Shown: positions 51,046 through 56,721 of the stretch, one piece after another
How the letters are laid out: every line of letters begins with the position of its first letter
Position numbering within the stretch: position 1 is the stretch's first letter
From: Bacteroidia bacterium
GTDB lineage: Bacteria > Bacteroidota > Bacteroidia > Palsa-965
Assembly: GCA_023151315.1 (NCBI GenBank)
Contig: JAKLJE010000012.1
Location: forward strand, 91,584 to 148,304
Direction of reading: 5' to 3'
DNA: 56,721 nt
The notes under the pieces: model-generated
The model's input: the letters and a program-made list of their open reading frames with translations, nothing else
The model's database searches: none
What the model was told of the DNA's origin: nothing
Position numbers and translations under genes: made by a program

Positions 51046-53463
51046 TTATTTCCCGAATCTCATCGAAACCATTCCCATTACATTTATTCCTGCCTGTGGA
51101 TAGTAATAGTTGTAACGGTAGTTGGTGCCTCCGTATATGAAACCATACGTATAACCGTTCGCAGAATACATCGTATTCAAAAGGTTGTTGATCTGTAAAC
51201 CGACGTTCAACGATTGCATCACACGATTTTCTTTCTTCGATGCTTGAATGATTTCCCACTGCACATTCATATTGAGCGTGTAGTAAGCATCAATGCTTCT
51301 CAAATCATTCGCTGTATTATCAAGATATTGCTTACCCACATATTTACCGTTCAGCGTCGCAGTCAAACCTCTTTTGTTTTTCCACGTGAAGTTGATCGCA
51401 GAAATAACAGCAGGGGAGAAGGCGATGTCGACATTATCGAATGTAGAATCAATCTGAATGCCGTTGTCGTAATCATCAATGTACTCTGTGAACGACACAA
51501 TTTTATTCTGACTCAAAGTAGCATTCCCGGAAACTGAAAATTGCTTGGAAATATTATAACCTGCGGTCATTTCAATTCCGCGACGGAAACTTACGTCAAC
51601 GTTTTCTCTTGTATACGCACCTACATCATTAACTTTCCCTGTCAATACCAGTTGGTTGATATAATGCATATAGTAGAAGTTAACTTCTGCGCCGAGTTTC
51701 TGTCCGGAATACTTCCAACCTGTTTCCAGATCATACAACGTCTCCTGTTTCGGACGGCTTTGCGGACTTGAGTTTGTGAAATCATCACGATTCGGTTCTT
51801 TGTTTCCAACTCCGAATGAAAAGTAAAATCTGTTGCTGTTATTTGCAGCGAAAAACAATCCTGCTTTGGGATTCATAAATGAATAAAACTGTTCCTGCGG
51901 TAAAGGATTGCCACTGCTGTCCGGCCCGACAAATTGATAATTGATGATTCGTGATTGAACATCCGCATAAACGGAAAGTTTTTCATTTAGAGGCCAACTG
52001 GCTTTTACATACAAATTGATGTCGGATTTTTCCGCGTCGTTTTCGTAATACCTTCTTCCGGTTTCAGCTCCGCTTGGCAATCCTGTTGCCCAGATTACTT
52101 CTCCGAAATGTTTACCGATGTAGTTTGTGGCCGCACCTCCAATAGTCATGCGCAAACCGCGATCTCCGTAGTAATTGGCACTGTACGTTATACCGTAATA
52201 CCAGTTGTCCAGCCAACGTCTGCGGATAAGATCGTTCACATTCCCCGTAGTATCTGCATATCCGTACTCATTCAGATCCTGCGCTACTTTGTACTCTTCA
52301 TAAAATCCTTTGCCTTTGGTTGCAAACAATGCGCCATTGAACAACCAGTTTTTATTCAGATCATAAATGAAATGCAACTGATAATAATCCTGTCCGTAAT
52401 CATCAACCTGATTTTTGTAATACGCAACCTGACCAAGACTATCATAGTACATTCCCGCTTCATTGTAAGTGTAGTTTCCCGCATTGATGGAATCCTCCGG
52501 AACTCCATACCAGCATTGATAAGTACGTTCTCTTCCTGAGAAAGTGATTGCCTTTATACCAAGCTTTTTTCCAGAATATCCACCGGAGAAATACCACGAA
52601 CGCAGATCTGATCTTCCTCGTTCAATAAATCCGTCAGAACCCAATTGTGACAAACGCATATCGAAATTCCATTTCTCATTGATCGTTCCTGTTCCCGCTT
52701 TCGCTGTAACGCGCCAGGTGTTGAATGAACCGCCGGAAGCAATAAGTTGACTGTATGCATTCGGATTGTTTGCTTCCGTCTGCAGATTCAGTGATCCTCC
52801 GAATGCTCCTGCTCCGTTAGTAGATGTTCCGACACCACGCTGTATCTGAATATTGTCTGTTGATGACGCGAGATCAGGCATATTCACCCAGAATGTTCCT
52901 TGTGATTCCTGATCATTGACAGGAATACCATTGATGGTAACATTCACTCGGGTGGCATCACTGCCGCGTATACGAATTCCGGTATAACCAACTCCATTAC
53001 CGGCATCTGAAGTTGTAACCACGGATGTTTGATTGTTCAATACATACGGCAAATCCTGACCGAAATTCTGTGATGCAATTTCATCGCGATTTACGTTAGT
53101 GAATGCGGTGCCGGAATTGTCTGTTGCGCGGGTTGAAATTACCAGCACTTCAGGATTCATGACAGCAGAAGCTTTTAATCTGAACGAAATTGTTTCATTC
53201 GGTTTTTGTGTACACATTTTCTGCGTCTCGTAACCAATGACTTTCACAATCGTGCAAATCGAAGAATCTCTGATTCCTGTGATGGTAAAATTTCCGCCAA
53301 TGTCTGTTGTTGTGCTGGAATAAGTTCCTTCAACGTACACCACAGCAAATGGAATAGGAACACCGGCTGTGTCGCTTACGTTTCCTTTAATGTAAAAATT
53401 CTGAGCCGCCGACTGAATTGTCGTAAGCAACAACGCTGCAAGCAGCATTTTAACGTATTTCAT
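51046..53463 (-). CDS. TonB-dependent receptor under TPP riboswitch control, probable thiamine transporter
   Basis: An 805-residue outer-membrane receptor. The start is the ATG at 53463 ('MKYVKMLLAALL'), giving a signal peptide to ~21. A carboxypeptidase-like domain (~22-100, 'IKGNVSDTAGVPIPFAVVYV') comes first. The plug domain is next ('IRIRGSDATRVNVTINGIPVND', ~165-190) and the beta-barrel follows, ending in an aromatic-rich C-terminus ('GMVSMRFGK'). A TPP riboswitch sits directly upstream, so the cargo is probably thiamine or a precursor; Bacteroidota are known to have such thiamine-repressed receptors. Confidence 0.9.
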   Translation of the reverse strand: MKYVKMLLAALLLTTIQSAAQNFYIKGNVSDTAGVPIPFAVVYVEGTYSSTTTDIGGNFTITGIRDSSICTIVKVIGYETQKMCTQKPNETISFRLKASAVMNPEVLVISTRATDNSGTAFTNVNRDEIASQNFGQDLPYVLNNQTSVVTTSDAGNGVGYTGIRIRGSDATRVNVTINGIPVNDQESQGTFWVNMPDLASSTDNIQIQRGVGTSTNGAGAFGGSLNLQTEANNPNAYSQLIASGGSFNTWRVTAKAGTGTINEKWNFDMRLSQLGSDGFIERGRSDLRSWYFSGGYSGKKLGIKAITFSGRERTYQCWYGVPEDSINAGNYTYNEAGMYYDSLGQVAYYKNQVDDYGQDYYQLHFIYDLNKNWLFNGALFATKGKGFYEEYKVAQDLNEYGYADTTGNVNDLIRRRWLDNWYYGITYSANYYGDRGLRMTIGGAATNYIGKHFGEVIWATGLPSGAETGRRYYENDAEKSDINLYVKASWPLNEKLSVYADVQSRIINYQFVGPDSSGNPLPQEQFYSFMNPKAGLFFAANNSNRFYFSFGVGNKEPNRDDFTNSSPQSRPKQETLYDLETGWKYSGQKLGAEVNFYYMHYINQLVLTGKVNDVGAYTRENVDVSFRRGIEMTAGYNISKQFSVSGNATLSQNKIVSFTEYIDDYDNGIQIDSTFDNVDIAFSPAVISAINFTWKNKRGLTATLNGKYVGKQYLDNTANDLRSIDAYYTLNMNVQWEIIQASKKENRVMQSLNVGLQINNLLNTMYSANGYTYGFIYGGTNYRYNYYYPQAGINVMGMVSMRFGK

Positions 53464-53480
53464 TTTACTCTTAAGTTTTT

Positions 53481-53506
53481 GAAAACGCAATTAAAATTAC
53501 GTTTTC
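53481..53506 (-). promoter_or_regulatory. Possible expression-platform hairpin of the TPP riboswitch
   Basis: Arms GAAAACG and CGTTTTC (7 bp) flank a 12-nt AT-rich loop whose AATT ends can pair further. It lies between the aptamer and the receptor ATG. There is no U-run, so it may act on translation or as part of a switch. Confidence 0.4.
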
Positions 53507-53510
53507 GGTT

Positions 53511-53617
53511 TCCCTACGCAGGTACTAACCTGATCAGGTGTGCGGTTATCCATTGCTGTTGGTTCAGCTCTTGATTCCGCCGGGTATTCTCTCAGCCCTC
53601 TTCATTGGGGCACCCCG
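53511..53617 (-). promoter_or_regulatory. TPP (thiamine pyrophosphate) riboswitch
   Basis: Read on the minus strand, the aptamer has all conserved THI-box parts in order: GGGGTGCC, then GCTGAGAGAATACCC, then ACCTGATCAGGTTAGTACC and GCGTAGGGA closing P1. TPP binding would turn off the TonB-dependent receptor that follows. It sits after the NadR-like kinase stop, so the genes upstream are not obviously under its control. Confidence 0.95.
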
Positions 53618-53648
53618 TCTTTCTTGCAGCAAATGTATAAAAAACAGA

Positions 53649-54191
53649 TTAATCCTGTTTTCCGAAATGTTTTTCTATGGCACGGATGGCATTCAGTAAT
53701 CTCAATTCATACCGACCGTTAATAATCTCAAATGGAAGATTGTACTCGATCAATTCACGTTTGTACCAATTGAAAAAATAATCCCGTCGCTGTGCATTTA
53801 CGCGTGCCGGATCCGGAACCCAGGTTAAATCATTTGATGTTAACAGATACAAATCGTATTTATGATTTTTAATCTGTTCTTCAATCCAAGGTGTCGAACG
53901 CGAATACAAGTCCATGCACCAAACTTTGGAAACAATAAATTCCGTATCGCAAAACAAAAAGTTATTGGCATTCGCTGCTGCACGGTTCTCTTGGGATAAT
54001 TGTTCGCGGGAAATGGATTCAATCGTTTCGAGAGTAACAGGACCGGGATTCAAGTTCACATAATCACGTGCATATTCCGGAACCCAGATGGTCTGAAAGC
54101 GCAGTGCCAAGGAGCGGGCGAGAGTGGTTTTTCCGGTACTCTCTGCTCCGAGTAATGCAATTCGTTTTACACCTTTAGTTTTTTCTTCCAT
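53649..54191 (-). CDS. NadR-like P-loop nucleoside/cofactor kinase
   Basis: A 180-residue ATPase/kinase related to the ribosylnicotinamide kinase domain of NadR: Walker A 'LLGAESTGKTTLA' (~14-26), 'WVPEYARDYV', 'FCDTEFIVSKVW' and 'DPARVNAQRRDYF'. The NadR adenylyltransferase and DNA-binding domains are absent. The gene overlaps the PnuC-type gene by 25 nt. With a TPP riboswitch and a ThiE-like gene adjacent, a thiamine kinase is as plausible as nicotinamide riboside kinase. Confidence 0.8.
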   Translation of the reverse strand: MEEKTKGVKRIALLGAESTGKTTLARSLALRFQTIWVPEYARDYVNLNPGPVTLETIESISREQLSQENRAAANANNFLFCDTEFIVSKVWCMDLYSRSTPWIEEQIKNHKYDLYLLTSNDLTWVPDPARVNAQRRDYFFNWYKRELIEYNLPFEIINGRYELRLLNAIRAIEKHFGKQD

Positions 54192-54778
54192 GAAATGTAT
54201 CCGGACAATGCCATAAATGTGTAAAAAATAAATAACAATCCTACTAAATACATAGAAGGTCCTTTCAGAAAATAAACATACGATGACAACGCATCAATGA
54301 GAATCCAGAAAATCCAGTTCTCCAGAATTTTTCTTGCAGTCAGAACCGTTGCGAATATGCTGAATGTGCTCAGCATCGCATCTGCATAAGCAAATTCAAC
54401 TTTAAGAAAATGATGTGCCGCACTTCCAAGTATTATTCCTGCGACAGTTGAAGCGATAATTCCGGATGCAAGTGCTCTGAATGACACACTATGTATTTTT
54501 GCGTCATCTTCATTTGTACGGTTTCGCCAGCTGATCCAGCCATACACTCCAAGTGCGGCGTAAACCAGGTTTAAAACAGCTTCGTAATACAGGTTTGCTT
54601 TAATGTAGATAAAAACGAAAAGCAATGACGATATAGTTCCCGCAATCCAGCACCACCGTGATAAGCGCATAGCCAGGATCACGTACACAATGGCAAACGC
54701 AGTTCCTGCCCAAGTAATCGCATCCGTAGATTGCGCACTGGTACTTATTATCGCGGTGAATTCAGAAAAACTAGCCAC
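54167..54778 (-). CDS. PnuC/PnuT family vitamin transporter
   Basis: A 203-residue inner-membrane protein with about seven hydrophobic helices and the family motif around 'YGWISWRNR' (~79-87). PnuC transports nicotinamide riboside; PnuT members carry thiamine. The start is GTG at 54778, as the first in-frame ATG is 37 codons later and would remove the first helix. It overlaps thiE by 8 nt and the kinase by 25 nt. Cluster context favours thiamine, sequence alone does not decide. Confidence 0.8.
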   Translation of the reverse strand: MASFSEFTAIISTSAQSTDAITWAGTAFAIVYVILAMRLSRWCWIAGTISSLLFVFIYIKANLYYEAVLNLVYAALGVYGWISWRNRTNEDDAKIHSVSFRALASGIIASTVAGIILGSAAHHFLKVEFAYADAMLSTFSIFATVLTARKILENWIFWILIDALSSYVYFLKGPSMYLVGLLFIFYTFMALSGYISWKKKLKV

Positions 54779-55403
54779 TGACTTTTATTCCTTCTGCTTT
54801 ACAAAAATCCAGAGTACGTATCCATGCATCAACCGGATTGGGTTGGTCCCAAATGGAACTTGCAAACGCAGCACCGGCAAAGCCAAGCTCTATACATTTG
54901 GGAATGTGTTCATAAGTTATTCCGCCGCGTGCAATCAATGGAGATTTACTTTTCTTGATTGCTGCAGCAACACTATGCGCATTATATCCCGTGCTGAAAT
55001 TTCCGGTCAGACGATCAAATACAGCACCTAAGAAAGCATACGTATAAACTTTCTCCGATGAATAAACGTGGCCGAGTTTTTGAAATGAAGTGGAAATGAT
55101 AGGATTTACAATAGCAATTCTTAAGCGGCGAATTCTCCACCAGGTCGAGAATTTTCTTTTACGGTGAATACCTGTCAGATGTATTCCACCTAAATTATAT
55201 TCAGTTGCCAGTTTGTGATGTGAGTGAATTACTATTCTGTCTCTGAAAGATTCAGGAATTACTTCCAACAAACTTCGCATGTCAGTTGTACTCATCGACG
55301 GCTTACGAAGATGAAATCTTTCAACACCGTTTTCCATCAGATCCTTTATAATCTTGCCGTCTTCCAGTGAATTCTTTGAACGGGAAATAACAATTAGCCT
55401 CAT
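54771..55403 (-). CDS. Thiamine phosphate synthase-like (ThiE/TenI family)
   Basis: A 210-residue TIM-barrel protein. It shows 'FHLRKPSMST', 'IVIHSHHKLATEY', 'IHLTG' and 'GGITYEHIPKCIELGFAGAAFASSIW'. Classic ThiE has HxGQxD where this has 'HLTGIHRKR', so it is a divergent member, and the activity (joining pyrimidine and thiazole phosphates) is uncertain. It overlaps pcrB by 4 nt upstream and the transporter downstream, with the TPP riboswitch and receptor beyond. Confidence 0.8.
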   Translation of the reverse strand: MRLIVISRSKNSLEDGKIIKDLMENGVERFHLRKPSMSTTDMRSLLEVIPESFRDRIVIHSHHKLATEYNLGGIHLTGIHRKRKFSTWWRIRRLRIAIVNPIISTSFQKLGHVYSSEKVYTYAFLGAVFDRLTGNFSTGYNAHSVAAAIKKSKSPLIARGGITYEHIPKCIELGFAGAAFASSIWDQPNPVDAWIRTLDFCKAEGIKVSG

Positions 55404-56140
55404 TGTTTGTTAATCTTATTGCGAACCTCAATAAACTTGATCAGATCTGCTGGGTTATTTTCAAGTGCCGTTCCTACAACTGCAATATCTGCTCCGCAAT
55501 CGAAAATACGTTCAAGTTGATCACCTGTTGTTATACCTCCGCCGCATATCAATACTCCTGATATCGTCTCACGTACCGAACGGATTATTTCTTCCGGTAC
55601 GGAATCCTTTGCGCCGCTGCCCGCTTCAAGATAAGTTGCGCGAAGCCCAAGTTGTTCTCCCGCTAAAGCAGTGGCACATGCAATTCCGGGTTTGTTTCGC
55701 GGTACCGGCAACGACTGACTCATATACTGTACCGTTGTAAGTGTTGTTCCTTCAATAAGGATATATCCGGTTGGAATTATTTCCAACTGTGATTCACGCA
55801 ATCGCATCGCTGCTTCAACATGTTTACCGATGAGCAATTCAGCGTTGCGTGATGATGTTACCGAAAGCAACAGTATGGCGTCAGCGGCTGAATTAATCTG
55901 CGATGTATTACCTGGAAAAATGACAATAGGAGCAGAGCTGCTCTTTCTTATTTGTTCTATAGTTTTTCCGAGATTTTCTTCACCTCTGAAACTCCCGCCG
56001 ATCAAAACCAGATCAGGAGAGGCATCCTTCATTGCATTCAATAGCAAATTCAGCGCAGACGTGCGATCAGGATCAATCAATACCGCGAGTTGCTTGCGAC
56101 CGGATTTTCTTGATTCTTCAATTTTCCTGAATACCCTCAT
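55400..56140 (-). CDS. pcrB: PcrB-type geranylgeranyl/heptaprenylglyceryl phosphate synthase
   Basis: A 246-residue TIM-barrel enzyme that joins glycerol-1-phosphate to a polyprenyl diphosphate, the first step of archaeal-type ether lipids; Bacteroidota carry group II members. Conserved residues are visible: 'VLIDPDR', 'IGGSFRG', 'FPGNTSQIN', 'YLEAGSGA' and 'ICGGGITTGDQL'. The start is the ATG at 56140; a longer TTG start would overlap the preceding gene by about 50 nt. The product in Bacteroidota is not firmly known. Confidence 0.9.
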   Translation of the reverse strand: MRVFRKIEESRKSGRKQLAVLIDPDRTSALNLLLNAMKDASPDLVLIGGSFRGEENLGKTIEQIRKSSSAPIVIFPGNTSQINSAADAILLLSVTSSRNAELLIGKHVEAAMRLRESQLEIIPTGYILIEGTTLTTVQYMSQSLPVPRNKPGIACATALAGEQLGLRATYLEAGSGAKDSVPEEIIRSVRETISGVLICGGGITTGDQLERIFDCGADIAVVGTALENNPADLIKFIEVRNKINKQ

Positions 56141-56721
56141 CTTCTGTAATTGTTTCTGTCCAGGCAAGAATCATGTTATCTATGACTTTGAATGGAATCT
56201 GTCGCATCATCTCAACATCTCCATCCACAAGCTTCGCAATACATCCGCCGGCAGAAAGTTGCTCAACAAAAATATTGTTTCTTAAGAACACACCGTCTCT
56301 TCCATACACTTTAAACATTGCTTCCTTCGCCGACCACAACCTGATAAGATCATCAACCGATTCAGAAGTAAGATATTTCTGCTCTGTCTCATTGATGTAT
56401 TTATGTCTGATTCTCAGCACACGTTCATTCAGTTGTTCGAGATCAACACCGCACGCATTTGCTGACTTGTACACAACGATATGATGCGTACTGTGCGAGA
56501 AAGAAATATGTCCATGAGGATATAATACAGGCTTTCCTGTGGGCTCATAACGGATCTCAGTTTCAGGAGCAATCATCTTGTGCAGGATTCTCATCACAAG
56601 AATTTGCTTTTGACGCGCTTCAATATAATCAGGTACTGTGGTGTTCAGATTCATTTCCGCCGCCTGTCGTTTTAACTCCTCAAGGCTCTCCTGCACGTCC
56701 CAGTGCATGATTTCTCCGTTT
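56118..56721 (-). CDS. 4'-phosphopantetheinyl transferase (Sfp-like), cut by the window edge
   Basis: Transfers phosphopantetheine from CoA to carrier proteins (ACP or peptide/polyketide carrier domains). Core motifs are present: 'ACGVDLEQLNERV' and 'WSAKEAMFKVYG', with the Asp and Glu metal ligands. The ATG at 56708 gives 196 residues, but the frame stays open to the window end and relatives have about 20 more N-terminal residues, so the true start is probably outside. It overlaps pcrB by 23 nt. Confidence 0.85.
   Translation of the reverse strand, partial: NGEIMHWDVQESLEELKRQAAEMNLNTTVPDYIEARQKQILVMRILHKMIAPETEIRYEPTGKPVLYPHGHISFSHSTHHIVVYKSANACGVDLEQLNERVLRIRHKYINETEQKYLTSESVDDLIRLWSAKEAMFKVYGRDGVFLRNNIFVEQLSAGGCIAKLVDGDVEMMRQIPFKVIDNMILAWTETITEDEGIQEN

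Overview
The window comes from a member of the Bacteroidota, most likely class Bacteroidia. The evidence is several secreted proteins with type IX secretion (T9SS) C-terminal domains, a PorU2/PorV2-like pair, a bacterial PcrB-type prenylglyceryl phosphate synthase, a split atpD-atpC pair with a short epsilon subunit, few Shine-Dalgarno sequences, and several -7 elements of the Bacteroidota type (TAnnTTTG). No rRNA, tRNA, CRISPR array, insertion sequence or integrase was seen. No gap between genes exceeds 300 bases.

Left flank (1-22137), mostly housekeeping: a truncated surface-protein gene and a T9SS protein, hemH, a von Willebrand A protein, lnt, a small Arg-rich exported protein, the porU2/porV2-like pair, an SGNH/MBOAT acyl-transfer pair, two tandem CDP-alcohol phosphatidyltransferases (pssA-like), purS, two unknowns, a ComM/YifB ATPase and a halogenase-like flavoprotein.

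Centre (22300-47210): the main discovery, a roughly 25 kb anaerobic aromatic catabolism island made of two convergent operons plus one divergent gene. The plus-strand operon (22385-28065) encodes molybdenum-cofactor maturation (MocA-like, XdhC-like), 4-hydroxybenzoyl-CoA reductase (a fused FeS-Mo chain plus the FAD subunit with its diagnostic four-Cys loop) and a hemerythrin. The minus-strand operon (46297 down to 28074, 14 genes, largest gap 30 nt) encodes a class I ATP-dependent benzoyl-CoA reductase in the order bcrC-bcrB-bcrA-(saccharopine-dehydrogenase-like)-bcrD. It continues with an acyl-CoA ligase, a third HgdB-like protein, a ketopantoate-reductase/BadF-ATPase fusion, a 3-hydroxyacyl-CoA dehydrogenase/enoyl-CoA hydratase fusion, a thiolase, had, a T9SS beta-helix protein, oah (bamA) and dch. 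Together they would take 4-hydroxybenzoyl-CoA to benzoyl-CoA, dienoyl-CoA, 6-hydroxy- and 6-oxo-cyclohexenoyl-CoA, 3-hydroxypimelyl-CoA, then glutaryl-CoA plus acetyl-CoA. A divergent short-chain dehydrogenase (46476) completes the island. Three CRP/FNR-like inverted repeats (ATGAY-N4-RTCAT) lie only at the island's outer promoters, suggesting one regulon. No ferredoxin, oxoacid:ferredoxin oxidoreductase, glutaryl-CoA dehydrogenase, transporter or regulator gene is in the window.

Right flank (47211-56721): a strong bidirectional terminator, atpC and atpD, ribF (TTG start), a leucine-rich-repeat protein, a TonB-dependent receptor under a TPP riboswitch, a NadR-like kinase, a PnuC/PnuT-type transporter, a ThiE-like protein, PcrB and a phosphopantetheinyl transferase cut by the right edge. 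The TPP riboswitch suggests that the receptor, and perhaps the PnuC-type transporter and kinase, serve thiamine uptake.
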